Shown one piece after another: positions 9,401-20,235 of a stretch of DNA of 64,000 bases. Made by a program: the position numbers and the translations under genes. The first letter of the stretch is position 1, and each line of letters starts with the position of its first letter. Under the pieces are notes generated by a model. It ran no database searches, had not been told where the DNA came from, and saw only the letters and a program-made list of their open reading frames with translations. The stretch covers positions 151,501 to 215,500 of the forward strand of contig RPFO01000368.1 of NCBI GenBank assembly GCA_009746045.1, given 5' to 3'. This stretch comes from Mesostigma viride. Lineage: Eukaryota; Streptophyta; Mesostigmatophyceae; Mesostigmatales; Mesostigmataceae.

Positions 9401-11873
9401 GAATCAAATGCGGTTCTGTTTCAAACGCGCAGTCGGTCTGAACATTGGGCATTATAACGAGCGTCTCCGGCTTGGCGGTGCAGTCATCCTGCGTACACAA
9501 AGAAACACAAAGCACATGTACATGGCCCGCAAGTAGTATATTATTTTATATTATATGTATATAACTTTAACAAATTAATATAAATAAATTATATTAACCC
9601 CTAAATGGTCTTGCTGCCGATTTTCCGCCAAAAATCGAGTTCCAGCCGATGCATCGGCCCCTTCTCGGGGGACCAGATGCCGCGAAATCTATTGAGAATT
9701 AGGAAAAGTTTAGCTGAGAAGATCGAAAGTTTATAAAATTCTTCACAGCATGGTACTAGGGTTTGCATACTTTTGACAAAGTTATAGAGGTGTTCTGGCC
9801 GGTCAAAGTACAAGGGGTCAGGGTACTTTTTCACGTACAACGTGCATTCCGGAAAACGACGACCTGGCCATGGCGGCTTGCGCCCACGCATGGCATTTAC
9901 GTTTGCGTTCGAATTTTCTGTCCAAACTTAGGAAATTGATTTTATACGTCCTAAAGATCATACAGGCCAATTTTTGGTTCGCGGGAATGCCATTTGATAG
10001 GTGTCGGCAGCGTTCTTGCTGGAAATAACTGCGATCAGGCCGGACGATAGAAACGTTGACAGCAATACCTTTCCGGCGTATTTTAAAGGATACATTGGTT
10101 TCTTTGTACTTTTTATGATACATAGTAGTCGTAAACGTGCAAGGGTGGCCAGAAATCGCCGGATCCAGCGACCATGCTGCACAACTTTGGTGTGCCGAAA
10201 TGCGCCATTTTGCGGCCACCGCCTGGGCCAAGGTAACGCCATCCATGCCTGGTAAAGCTTAATCATCGTTTTCCTATCGATGTTTGACGTTTATATATAC
10301 GTTCTAGCTTGTGTAGCACATTCTTTTTTCATTATTCATGCTCTTTCTTGACCCTGGCCTGGCCCCTTTCTAAAACACCCTTCTTAGATGCTTCCCTCAG
10401 TCAGTTGACCTGCCACAGGGTGATGGTGATAAGTTTTAGAGGCTGTATGGGTTTGAATACCTCCATATATGTTTGTTATACATTTCCCATACACATATTG
10501 CATGAGTGTGAGGCAGTTGGCTGGTCTCTGTGGCATCATCAAGCACGTAACTGGTGAGTAAAAGCTTCCCATTGACAGCATCTGCCACCAGGTGTGCTAG
10601 CCATCACCTGGCAAGCTATAGCAGCTTAGGCCTAGTTTATACTTGCTAGGGCAGGCTGAAATAGGCTAAACATCACTAGTTTGTTGGTGGCTGCCTCCTA
10701 GAATGCATGCCTTGCGTAGGGTATCCGTACCACGTTACCTACGTGCATGGACAAGGTGGCACCTGCACATAGGTGCCATGTAAGGGCAGTGTGATGATGC
10801 AGTTATGTTTCCCCATCATTGTGGAAGGGAAATGTATTGTTTGGCATGGTTGGTGGCCATATTAGTAGGTAGTATGCCCACCCCTACCCCCTTGGTTGCT
10901 TTTTACCAACGGTACCCCTATGGGCTGTACTGAGTGTAACTGCTGGTATACCCACCCAAATGATGACCCCAATGGCTCAAACTGTTCAGGAACTAATTTT
11001 TTATCATCCCTGAAGTGGTAGGTGCCTAGGTCTTATAACATAATTCAAAATGCACATTCTACCAAAAATGAAAACGCGCGTCATGACCCCCCTGACTTTG
11101 ACGGCAGTTATATATGGCCTACTCTGCATATATGTGAGGTTGTGATATACCACCCCGAAGGGCAACTCATGGACATGCTTGGCCCCCAAGGACAGCCATT
11201 GGATATGGGTAGGTTGGATGGCATCTGGTTTGCAAAATTGTGAAGATCCAGCCGATTTATCGGCAGGATCTCAGACCATTTAGGGGTTAAGAAATGTTAA
11301 TTTTAAAGCGTATATCCTTAGCATGCATCCGTACTGTAGCGTGTTATCTTAGCGTGCATCCTTGACATGCCCGCATTGTAATAGTATCCTTACCGCCTAT
11401 CCTTAGCGTTCATCCTTAGCGTACATGTATCCTTAGCATGTATCCTTAGCGTGTATACATCCTTAGGTGTGCCATTAGCGTGTATAGATCCTCAGCGTGC
11501 ATCCTTTGCGTGCATCCTTTGCGTGTATCCTTAGCATGCATCCTTGCCGTGTTTCCTTATCAAGTATCCTTACTGTAGCGTGTATCCTTAGCGTGTATCC
11601 TTGTAAGCGTGTATCCTAGTTAGCGTGTATCGGCCTTAGGGTCACTGGCCAGGTTAGGAGGTAATGAACTTAACAATGGCATATTTTAATGAGCAATATG
11701 CTTGACATTTACCTTAGAGTCCGGCAAGTAGTTTGCGTGCCAGCTCGTGCTCGTAGCATCAACAGATCGCAGAGTATCATCTTCGTGATCACCCTGCTGT
11801 GTTGAATTTACTAGTGTGCTCCATGCAGAGGCAGAAGAAGCACGCTCAGCCTCCGCAGGTCCACCGGCAGATC
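6500..11873 (-). CDS. Uncharacterised multi-exon gene, 5' end not found
   Basis: Not identified. Eight exons join in phase on the minus strand: 11873-11713, 9488-9342, 9052-8687, 8056-7953, 7831-7581, 7431-7351, 6999-6919, 6555-6500 (stop TGA at 6502-6500), giving about 415 codons. Donors include AAG|GTAAAT, GAG|GTAAGT and ATGAATG|GTGAGC. The 9342 donor is CAG|GCAAGC, a GC-AG intron. The last three exons all follow GCATGCAG, and two of them are 81 bp with phase 1 at both ends, which suggests exon duplication. The product has cysteine-containing segments, a stretch LEVFVDGRIVAAYQ, and a basic segment SAKRKKDE that could be a nuclear signal. The 8056-7953/7831 junction is the least certain. A piggyBac-like element lies in the intron 9489-11712. 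An in-frame piece is duplicated at 1017-1092. Confidence 0.55.
9594..11290. mobile_element. piggyBac-like TTAA element, 1,689 bp
   Basis: The element at 9598-11286 is flanked by TTAA at 9594-9597 and 11287-11290. Its ends are inverted copies of CCCCTAAATGGTCT. Inside each end lies a 12-bp palindrome in a CAGCCGAT context: CCGATGCATCGG at the left and CCGATTTATCGG at the right. TTAA duplication with C-rich termini is the hallmark of the piggyBac superfamily. Open frames inside (for example 9601-9891 and 9818-10246 on the minus strand, 11022-11243 on the plus strand) show no transposase motif that I recognise, so the copy is probably non-autonomous or decayed. It sits in an intron of the minus-strand gene. 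Confidence 0.82.
11319..11636. repeat. 12-bp minisatellite
   Basis: Loose tandem array of ATCCTTAGCGTG units with frequent changes (CATCC, TATCC) and occasional insertions. It lies just outside the right TTAA of the piggyBac-like element, in the same intron. Confidence 0.85.
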
Positions 11874-11928
11874 CTGTGCGTGCAGCAGAAAAAAATTCAT
11901 GTTTGGCACATGTCTAGTATGTATGTTA

Positions 11929-12066
11929 GGATTTGCTGATGGTAGTATTGCTCCATGAGCACGTCTTGAGGTTGTGAAACAGTTGAGCATGCAGGGTGAT
12001 CTCGCATTCAGCTGTCTTTTTTTCCTCAAGAGGCGGCAGGGCTCCAATATTGGGGCCGTACACAAT
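11929..12066 (-). other. Exon-like open stretch upstream of the minus-strand gene
   Basis: On the minus strand this reads IVYGPNIGALPPLEEKKTAE and continues with ordinary, non-repetitive composition to a stop at 11928-11926. A CTGCAAG acceptor-like sequence precedes it. It is probably a further exon of the gene at 6500-11873, but I could not find a donor in the phase the next exon needs. Confidence 0.4.
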
Positions 12067-13198
12067 CTTGCAGCGAGGCCATTATATACATGATGTCATC
12101 TGGTACCCAGCCAGCTCAGATAAATGCAAGTAGGTTACCTAGTAATTCCCTCGTTATCTTCAGCGCTCCGGCATGGTTATCTTTCAAACCTTATCATACA
12201 ATGTTACTAATTAATATTGAATAGAGACGACATTCTTTTATCACGATCATGATGAGATCACGTATTGCCGGCAAATTGTACTGCAGGCGCCCTTCGCATG
12301 GCGGGTGCACATATGCATTGTGCGCACAATGCATGCTTAGTTTAATTTTGAGATATACAATCCGATATGATATGTAAACATTGACGTGGGGTACGTGAAA
12401 GACCTACTCTAGAGAGTAAAAGTGGTACGCAGGTGTGGGCCGGCCAGCCGCGCGGCCATGATACCGAGGTAACTTCAGAAGGAAATATCGGGGGAATACC
12501 GTAACAAGATACCCTATAACTTTTGGCGGCCATTTCGCCGTCAAAACAAAGCTGGGTAAGGCAGGCGAAAAAGATTACCAGCACGTACACGCATAGGGGA
12601 AAGGATGTATCAAATTAAACGAGGTAATTATAAAGGAAGGGTGCCCATAATTAGGTATGTAATCCATACTTCCATTCTAACACTCTTCATTCAGAAGCGT
12701 CAAGAAACAATCAACGTTTACAGGTAATGAACACGAAGGGCTGACTACATGATCAAGCACAACGCGGATTCGCGTCATTACTGTAGAACAGAGACTACCG
12801 GCACGGACAATCCACAGCAGCATCATGCATAAGAAGAACCCGCGGCCGAATAATGAGGGGCCGGGTCCCTTGGATCATTCGGAACCTCGCTTGTGTACAA
12901 AAATTAGCTTACGTAAGATCTTGATTGAAGTCCCACGATCAGAACCGCCTTGCGCACTCGTGTCAGTGCTAGCCCGCACGCCGAAAGATGTAGACACGAT
13001 GAGCAATAATGTCGAGATAAAAGCCACATGGTGCTTGAATGCATCATGCGCCATTGGAAACGGCCGGGACGCTCCTGCTTAAGAACTACGCCGGAGCCTC
13101 CTAGGCTGTATGTGGTAATATGTTAAGTTCGGTTAGCCTGGAAATGCTCAAAACTCCAAAGCAGTCTGTGAAGTGTAAGTGAAATACCAGCAACCGAC
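12067..13198. other. No recognisable feature
   Basis: Mixed-composition DNA with only short open frames. An open frame at 12825-13082 (+) shows no recognisable motif. No repeat was seen. Confidence 0.4.
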
Positions 13199-13458
13199 GC
13201 CATTGTCCGGTTCTTGCTGGCTGCCAGTTTATTGCTGCCGGCCTCATGTGCGGCGGTAATTTTACGTCGGTTGTATGGATGTTACGCTGCACCAGTCTGT
13301 GCTTTTTTACGTAGTACCAGTGTAGTGTAGAAATCCAAAAGCGCAAACGCCCAAAGCCAACTTCCAAGACGCCCAAAGCCCAATTCCAAGACGCCCAAAG
13401 CCCAAAGGCGGGCGAGTCTGGCGCGGCGCCGGCCATTGGGCCCCGGAATAAGAAATAC
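13199..13458 (-). repeat. Right copy of the ~250-bp inverted repeat pair
   Basis: Reverse complement of 369-615, sharing the GTATTTCTTATTCCGGGG edge and the TTTGGGCGTCTTGG units. The open frames across it are shadows of the repeat. Confidence 0.7.
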
Positions 13459-14511
13459 CCTAATTGAGGTGCCGAAATCACTAAGGAAGTGAGCTGACCC
13501 TGTACACCACCGCTGCCGCGCCTGCTCGACGGGACGGAGGTCCCGTTCCGCGATCGCTTCAAACTGTTGGGGAGTTGGCTCCCTGACACTGCAGACGATG
13601 TGGACACCCGCATTGGCCTGGCCTAGGCCAGGCTCCGTTTGCTCCACATCACCTAAAATCGGTCCGTCCGGTTACATGAGATCCTGGGAATTTTGGCGCG
13701 AACGCGTCGCGTTGAGGACGACGGGACCAGAAAAATTCCACCTCGCATGGCTGTCGACCCTATGTCCGCCGGAATATCAGTCAAAAGTCAATTATGCATG
13801 TTAAGTCGCTGCGATGGATGCAAACGACGCGTAAACTCTCCTGCTTTGCGATGATGCATGGTAGATATTATTCGCGTATGTTCATGCGTCAAAATAATTC
13901 GCAAACTGAGACGCTGATTTTTTGTGTCGGCCAGATCTGGAATTGGCAGCGAAAATGCATGTTTATTAATTGTGGGGGAAACTTTTTTGTTGGAAGCTCA
14001 CAATTCCCAAAAGGTGGAATCCGAATGGGCTTCAAGTCTACTTTCACGAGCGCTAATCAGTTTTTCGAGAAACGAATCACATTTTCCAGGCTGTCGCATT
14101 ACCTGCCGGCAGGTCAGATTTTGCTGTTTTCAGTGACGTTTACGACCGTCCTTGCTTGATGCGTTTCTTCCTTTTTTTCGGCTCACGGCATGGCGGGGCT
14201 TGTTCCAACATGCCTGCGGAGGTGTAAGCTGTGTAGCCATGATTTAAAAGTCACATATTGCTCTCGCGCCACCATCTGTTACTGCTCGACACTGCAAGAA
14301 ACACTGGTTGCCTGCTCGCAACGCAAGCACAAGCACGACAACGGTGCCCTAATCCACATCCAGGCGTGTATTTCCGAGAAAAACTTCAGGCTTTTGTCGC
14401 GGCATACCTTCGGTGTTCCAAGCCGTTCACCGCTCCCCGAAATAGTCTTATGACTCGCTTTTATAGCATTGTGGGTTCGCGTCCGCCATCTCCGCCGGGT
14501 GCTGACACGAG
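13459..14511. other. Intergenic, no identified gene
   Basis: Contains the perfect 18-bp palindrome GCCTGGCCTAGGCCAGGC at about 13615-13632. Open frames at 13794-14159 and 14190-14453 (+) have no recognised motif. This is the upstream flank of the model starting at 14512. Confidence 0.4.
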
Positions 14512-16000
14512 ATGTTCGCGCTGAACCTGGACTGCAAGGTCGCCCGCTACCGGTTAGCTGTACGTATTTAGCAAGCTCTGGATGATATTGTCATGGTTTT
14601 GGTGCAGGAAGGTGCTGTGGGGGGGTCTATCTCACCTCTTTACCTAGCTTTCCTCCTCCTAGCTTGACAGCTAAGTTTGCATCAGGAAGTCATGCTTGTT
14701 GACAAAGCTCGATGGATATAAACCTTGGGATGTGCTGTGAAGGTGTTAGCATGCTTGCTTGAAGAATTGAATGCGTATTTGTGCAAGCCATGGACATTTT
14801 TTATTAAGGGCAGTAGGTAGCAGCCACGTTCTTATTCAATTGTGTCAGGACGTCTATGTTGCCTTTACTGCACTCTGTCCTAGAGGAGTTTGATGCCACT
14901 GTAGATGACTATGACCAGTGGGGTGGTGAGGATGGGCCGGTGTGCTGGGGTGAGCCTGAAGGGCACCTTGGATCACGTGACCCTTAGGCAATCATGCCAG
15001 GCTGTGCAGTTTATGGCTTGTGATGTATGGATGCAGCGGGTGAGGCAGGTTGTCGTTGCCGTGGCCTGTGTTAGTGAACTCTATCATCTTTTAACTTACC
15101 CAAAGCCCCCCTAGACCTAAACTGCCTCGCCTTCTTTGAGGGGTTGCCTTCTTTGAGGAGTGCCATGTCTTGAAAGGTTTGTTGGGGCCCTGGCATTTCA
15201 GAGTAGGTTGAGGTGGAGAGGGGTGGCACACTGCTAGGTGATGGCAGGGCCATCCATGTGATGCACCTTACGTTGGGATGGGGACCATGCATTTGTTCTT
15301 GTTGCTAGCATGGGCAGGGTGAGCGGCTGGGAGTAAGGTGTAAGTGCTACTTGCGCCACTGTCCGAAAGGGGAGCTCCATGCGGTGGGCAAACAGCGTTG
15401 CAAGCGTACACTTAACACAAATGTGGTCTGATGCACTCAGCTGACCTGCCATTTCTCTTGATGCACCAAACCACACTAAAGGCTTGATATAGCCGGTAGG
15501 AAATGCATGTGCATGCAGTGTCAAAAGCAGAGAGGGACATTGTTAGCACATGAGTGTGATTGTAAACCGATGAGTGTGAGCCTCCCCGTGCCATCATGCA
15601 TTTTACACCTATTTTTGGCAATCCCCCATCATGCCGCAGTTATGCACCGCCTATGCAAGGGGGATGAATAGACAGTTATAGGTGTGTTGAGGGATGAGAT
15701 AAGGGTAAACATGAGGAGCCATGCAGGCTAAAACGGAAGGGCGATGTCAACAGTGTGTTTGCCCAGATTTTGATGTCAGGAGGGGCTGAAAGATCAGTGG
15801 CCACGATAAACCTAGGTGGATTACATGAGAGATGACACGACCATGAGAGGGTGGTAGATGAGTTCAACTGAGAAGAGCTAGCATTACATGCACAGATTCT
15901 TAATGACCTATGGACTGTCCAAGGGTTGGAGTTCAGTGCACGTTCCAAAGACTATGATGAGCATGACGATGATGGCAAGGGGGCGGGGGGGCGCAATTAG
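14512..16000 (+). CDS. Possible small spliced gene, product unknown
   Basis: Not identified. Four stretches with coding character join in phase: 14512-14552 (starts MFALNLDCKVARYR), 14849-14939 (SMLPLLHSVLEEFDATVDDY and following), 15001-15039 (AVQFMACDVWMQR) and 15896-16000 (ILNDLWTVQGLEFSARSKDY, an acidic stretch, stop TAG). Acceptors are TGTGTCAG, CATGCCAG and ATGCACAG; donors are GTTAGC, GTGTGC and GTGAGG. The joined product is 91 residues. More exons may lie in the 856-bp gap before the last one. The weak donors keep confidence low. Confidence 0.35.
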
Positions 16001-17036
16001 GACAGGCACTGATGCAGAATTATGTTGTACAGCAGCTAGGTGCTGAGCTCAATTGAATAGCAGCCCAAGCCACTGCTGTCCTTGATTGCGCTTTGTATTT
16101 CCATGTAGCAGAGAGGCACCTGGCAGATATATATTTGGATTAGCTGCTATAAGACACGCACAGCAGGGGTGCCCAGCAGAGTGGGCCAAGTACTGCAAAG
16201 GAGATTGTGTGTGCTGCCGAGCGGGGCCCGTTTAGAAAAGAGACTGGTCAGCCGACAGGCACGACTGGTCAGCCAAGCTCCCCTTCTTGAGGCTTGTAGG
16301 CACTATGGTGCTTGTTCCGAATGCCAGCATCTACTGTGATTGATGGTGATTTTGTCCCTTGATGATCGCTTTTTTAGTCTGTGTTGGCTAATGTATCCAG
16401 CCCCAGTGGCATGTATATGAATCCCATGACAGCCATGACGATAATTGAGTGAAGAATGCAAAGTTTTCCAAGACAATGGCGCAGAATATGGAGTATTTTT
16501 GCAAAAATCGCTCTATTTCTGCTTGCATCCGTCACTTTTAGTGGGCCGGCAGTGGTCCTAATATGTCCAACTTGTGTTCTAGTGTAAATTCAAGTATTGT
16601 GCTATTAATGTGACGAATTCTGGCATGATTGGGCCGCATATGTGCTGGCAGGGGCTTCATAAGTTTGAAAATAATGCACTAAAACGGTGTTTTGGCTCAT
16701 GTATGCCAGAATTATAGCACATAGTTTGGTCCTACATTGCATACTTAAGGGTGGTTTTTGTATTTGGATATAAATTAATAAGCATGACCATTTCCAGCTG
16801 AATTGGACTACATTTACTACTTGTGTGTGGCTGCTATGCCTCCTTATGCCTGGAAAACATCGTTTTTTGCACTTTTCCACGTCACGGTTTGATGCTAAAA
16901 ATAGGTCAGTTGGCCCCCCAATTTATGTGATGTGAACAGGGTCCTAGGGGGACCTTAAGTCCAGAAAGGCACCCCGATCTGACTATATGTGTGGGAGATA
17001 TGACCCCATGTAACAAAAAAGGCCGTTTTTAGGTGA
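16001..17036. other. No recognisable feature
   Basis: AT-moderate DNA with no exon, RNA or repeat that could be supported. It ends where the LINE ORF2 remnant begins. Confidence 0.4.
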
Positions 17037-17795
17037 TGTGCAACACCTACTGGCGCTCGAAGGGCCTGGGCGAGCACCGCAAGCGCATGCTCTTCAAGGT
17101 CCTCGATCGTCCTCACGGTGCTCACGTATGGCGCCGAGGCGTGGACACTCACACCCACACTGGCAGCTAAGCTCAACGGCACGGTTTACAGGATGCTCCG
17201 ACAGGTCCTTAACGTAGGGTTTTCCAAGCGCCCGTCATTAGAGTCTTTGTATCATGCATGGTATGCCTCGTATTTCGGACGAGATTAGGCAGCGTAGCCT
17301 GCGTAGGATAGCATTTGTAGGACACCTTGCTCGCACCAGCCAGGTCGACACCGCCCTTGGTCTGGCAGGCCCCCAGCGGCTTGGCCAGCCAGGGCGGCAC
17401 ATTCTGACCTGGCCTGGCCCCAAGGGCATTCCCAAAAGGGTAGGGAAACATGTCACGAACTACACCCAGATGTTGCTGGACGACCTAGTGGTCCCAGCCC
17501 AGTTTGAACATCGCATCCACTCTCTCTCCCTTCTTTGGACTGCCATGCAGAACAAGACGCGGTGGCAGAAGATTGTCAAGGCTCACACGCCCAACCCTGT
17601 GGGCAAGCCACCTCCCCCCAAGAGGAGGAGGCGTTTTGATGAGTAGTGTAGTTAGGCTTTCCTAGACTAGATAGCTTAGAGTTAGGTTAGTTCGATTGCG
17701 CGGCTTCCTCCACTCGATCCACCCATCCATCATGGAATATATGTGCTACATGATCTCCCAACGGAGGCATGTTATAATTTAATTAACTTTAATTT
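17037..17795 (+). pseudogene. LINE (family X) ORF2 C-terminus and 3' end, dead copy
   Basis: The 3' part of a non-LTR retrotransposon. In three frames it reads YWRSKGLGEHRKRMLFKV, then VLTYGAEAWTLTPTLAAKLN...YRMLRQVLNV, then ISDEIRQRSLRRIAFVGHLA, and ends in a lysine/arginine run and FDE stop near 17646. The pattern YG.E.WTLT...RMLR..L and RR..FVGHLAR is typical of the region after the reverse transcriptase in LINE ORF2. Frameshifts near 17110 and 17255 and the missing reverse transcriptase make it a 5'-truncated pseudogene. The 3' end has CTCCCAACGGAG and an AATTTAATTAA-type tail. Confidence 0.85.
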
Positions 17796-18090
17796 AATGT
17801 GTCGGCCTATGATGTGCCACACTCCAGATGATGCCTAGCTTTATTTCGATCATTATGCAGTGCCCATGCAGGGAGTAACTCTCTGCTGAGACGCCATTCC
17901 CTAGCTTTTATACAGCCATGCTGATCTTCCCCCCCTATGACGGGCTCCCCTTAGCTGGGTGTTGCCCGAGACTCTGGGGGGTGCAGGTGCCCCTGGTGCA
18001 ACTAGAGCACGGGTCGTTTACATTCCCACCCTTGCAGGAAGTAGCTTAGAGTGTATTATAGGCCATATGCCCCATTCTCTGGGCTATTAA
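17796..18090 (+). mobile_element. LINE (family Y) 3' UTR, 5'-truncated
   Basis: Starts at the GATGTGCCACACTCCAGATG landmark and runs through CTTGCAGGAAGTAGCTTAGA to CTCTGGGCTATTAATTAATT. Here the hairpin region is shortened and the tail is fused to the tail of the reverse copy that follows. The same sequence is found, in either orientation, at 19029-19872, 20065-20235, 55229-55757, 57131-57718, 62230-62480 and 62773-63290. Confidence 0.8.
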
Positions 18091-18540
18091 TTAATTAATT
18101 AAAATCATAGCTCCGTGGGGAGCATATGTAACACATAGCCCTGAGAAAGGGGCATCTATGGGTTTGTAATACAATCATGGCGACAACCTGCAGGTGTAGG
18201 ATGTACGACTATCACCTGCTCTGGGTGCACTAGGTGCACCTGCACCTCCATGATGGTTCATGCCTCCTAAACAAGCACAGGCACCCAGGGGGGGCTTGAG
18301 GAGAGGGCCTAGAAGGCCTGCATGACATATGGGGTGGAAGGTATGTGGCTAGGCTATAGCTAGGGCACACATGGCCTCTCAGCAGGGAGTAACTCCCTGC
18401 ATGGGCAAAGCATGACTCGAAGTTGCTACGCGGCTATTGCAAGGGCGGGTGTGGGCCCATCACGTAGGCATACATGGCCACGTCACTAAGCTTTCTAGTC
18501 TACACTACTGCTATATATTCCCTAGGCTGGGGTGGCTGGG
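18085..18540 (-). mobile_element. LINE (subfamily Y') 3' UTR
   Basis: Reverse-oriented copy of a Y variant. On the minus strand it ends with the hairpin GCTCCCCACGGAGC and a TTAATTAA tail. It carries the subfamily block CACCCAGGGGGGGCTTGAGG (plus strand), which is also present at 55758-56254. It is continuous with the ORF1 remnant that follows. Confidence 0.8.
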
Positions 18541-18945
18541 GTGGCTGGGGCGGCAGGGGTCGCCTGCCAGGGCTTGTGGGCGACGTAGATGCCCGCCCCC
18601 TTCCAGTAGACCGGCTTCTGCCCCGCCGTCTGCCGAAGCTGGAGGTAGGTCGGCCATAACTCCCGTCGCCGTTGTTGCTGCGTCAAGGTCAAGTCGTCGT
18701 CCAGCGTGTAGGCGGTCCCCCCAAGCCGCTTGCGACACTTGAGGAACTCCATCTTATATCCGCCATGGTGTCAAAGGTGAGGAGCAAGGGGGAGGGGCCG
18801 GCCTTACCCCGCGAGCGGGGAAGGCGGGTCACCCCCCGCGGCTTGCCCTTACCAGTGATAGCCATGGGGACAAGGATTTTGTTCTCAAACGCCATGGCAA
18901 GGGTCTCGGGGGTCTCGTCCTGCAGCGGGTCGAAGTGCTCTGGGC
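18541..18945 (-). pseudogene. LINE (family Y) ORF1 C-terminal remnant
   Basis: On the minus strand, two overlapping frames give the C-terminal part of an L1-type ORF1 RNA-binding protein: PLLLTF in the RRM-like fold, then TLDDDLTLTQQQRRRELWPT and YWKGAGIYVAHKPWQA. The pattern DLT..QQ.RR.LWP...Y..G..I.V matches the C-terminal domain of LINE ORF1 proteins. A frameshift near 18750 and the missing N-terminus show it is dead. Confidence 0.8.
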
Positions 18946-19028
18946 TATGTGCTACATATACTCCCAACGGAGTTATGTTCCTAATTAATTAATTAATTAA
19001 TTAATTAATTAATTAATTAATTAATTAA
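18946..19028 (+). repeat. Short LINE Y 3' end with long (TTAA)n tail
   Basis: A fragment of about 30 bp, GTGCTACATATACTCCCAAC then GGAGTTATGTTCC, is followed by a dozen TTAA/AATT units to 19028. Another near-minimal 3' end of family Y. Its tail abuts the tail of the next reverse copy. Confidence 0.75.
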
Positions 19029-19872
19029 TAGCCCAGAGAAGGGGCATATGGCCAAATCCGAAAGGCTTGCATCACTCCCCGGACAGGAGAACTTTTGCGG
19101 ATGACTGTAGGTGTAAGTTGGCGATGCCATGGTAACCGGAGACGTCCGTCCTATAGTCAGCAAAATTGGTGCGAGAGGTCCCCAGTTCGATTCCGGTCGG
19201 ATTCATTTGCAGATCGCGTTTTCCGCGTTTTCCGCGGCCTGGCACTGAACGCAAAGGTTTTCACCTTTGCGGAGTGTCTGATCAGAATATACGCTTGGCT
19301 GATTTCGATAGTACCGGCTACGCCCCCTTCTACTAAAAAGAAGGATTCAGCCGTGTTCAGCCCGTCTCACGGTGCGAGACTGAACAAGTCTCGCGTGCAG
19401 ACACGTGTGTAGTACTCCTACACACAGATCTCGAGTGATTTATCTAGTACCAAATCCGAAAGGCTTGCATCACTCCCCGGACAGGAGAACTTTTGCGGAT
19501 GACTGTAGGTGTAAGTTGGCGATGCCATGGTAACCGGAGACGTCCGTCCTATAGTCAGCAAAATTGGTGCGAGAGGTCCCCAGTTCGATTCCGGTCGGAT
19601 TCATTTGCAGATCGCGTTTTCCGCGTTTTCCGCGGCCTGGCACTGAACGCAAAGGTTTTCACCTTTGCGGAGTGTCTGATCAGAATATGGCCTATAATAC
19701 ATTCTAAGCTACTTCCTGCAAGGGTGGGAATGTAAACGACACTTGCTCTGGGTGCGCCAAAGGGCACCTGCACCCCCCAGAGTCTCGGGTTCAACCCAAC
19801 TAAGGGGATCCCGTCATGGGGGGGGAAGATCAACATGGCTATACAAAAGCTAAGGCATGGCTTCTCAGAAGA
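19029..19872 (-). mobile_element. LINE (family Y) 3' UTR interrupted by another repeat
   Basis: Reverse copy starting at AGCCCAGAGAAGGGGCATATGG (read as two overlapping shared landmarks) and resuming at 19685 with TATAATACATTCTAAGCTAC. The interruption is the 631-bp element at 19054-19684, so that element inserted later. Confidence 0.8.
19054..19684 (+). mobile_element. Repeat element with identical 233-bp ends and a tRNA-like promoter
   Basis: The arrangement is D-U-D. D is 233 bp (19054-19286 and 19452-19684), and the two copies look identical. U is 165 bp. The element splits a family Y LINE, and ATATGGCC stands on both sides (19046-19053, 19685-19692), although part of that could belong to the element. 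D contains AGTTCGATTCC, one base from the B box of RNA polymerase III promoters, inside a shortened tRNA-like fold (TCCGTCC pairing with GGTCGGA), plus the hairpin CGCAAAGGTTTTCACCTTTGCG. U has hairpins GTGTGTAG...CTACACAC and GTTCAG...CTGAAC. It could be a SINE partial dimer or a TRIM-like element; the ends lack TG...CA. A 60-residue frame antisense to D is not supported as protein. Confidence 0.65.
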
Positions 19873-19926
19873 CTTATGCTCACGTGACGCAGTCACGTGT
19901 CTATTAATTAATTAATTAATTAATTA
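19873..19926 (+). mobile_element. LINE (family W) 3' end
   Basis: Ends with GCTCACGTGACGCAGTCACG and an ATTAATTAA tail, the same terminus as the insertion at 2301-2572 in reverse. Confidence 0.6.
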
Positions 19927-20064
19927 AGGTGAGGGTCCTATGCCAGACCCCCCAAAACCATAATATGGAATAACATGCAAAGCTGGCCTTGGGGCACCCA
20001 AACTATGATTTTGCCATGTAAATGGGATGTGTGGGGGTCCATCCCACCCACTGATTGAATTGAA

Positions 20065-20235
20065 TTGTAACATAACTCCGATCAGAATATGTAGCACATA
20101 GCCCTTGAGAGGGGGCATATGGCCTATCATACATCCTAAGCTACTTCCTGCAAGGGTGGGGATGTAAAGGACCCTTGCTCTAGGTGCACCAGGGCACGTG
20201 CATCCCCATGATCTTCAAGCTATGCCCAGCGACCC
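20065..20235 (-). mobile_element. LINE (family Y) 3' UTR fragment
   Basis: Shares GTAGCACATAGCCCTTGAGA and CTACTTCCTGCAAGGGTGGG with the other Y copies. At its 3' end the normal hairpin is replaced by CTCCGATCAGAATATG, and the tail is of TTCAA type (ATTGAATTGAATTG at 20055-20068) rather than TTAA. Confidence 0.7.

Noticed and set aside
9243-9515. Glycosidase-like reading of the LEVFVDGRIVAAYQ segment
   Set aside because: It loosely recalls the C-terminal beta-sandwich of some glycoside hydrolases, but no catalytic motif accompanies it, so no function is assigned.
10309-10581. Transposase fragment inside the TTAA element
   Set aside because: Short frames could be forced to resemble piggyBac transposase around a GLCGIIKHVTGE-like stretch, but the match is too weak and needs several frame changes.
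19072-19652. A 60-residue antisense frame identical in three places
   Set aside because: It is conserved only because the D repeat is conserved, and it covers the tRNA-like promoter region. No sign of protein-level selection can be seen.
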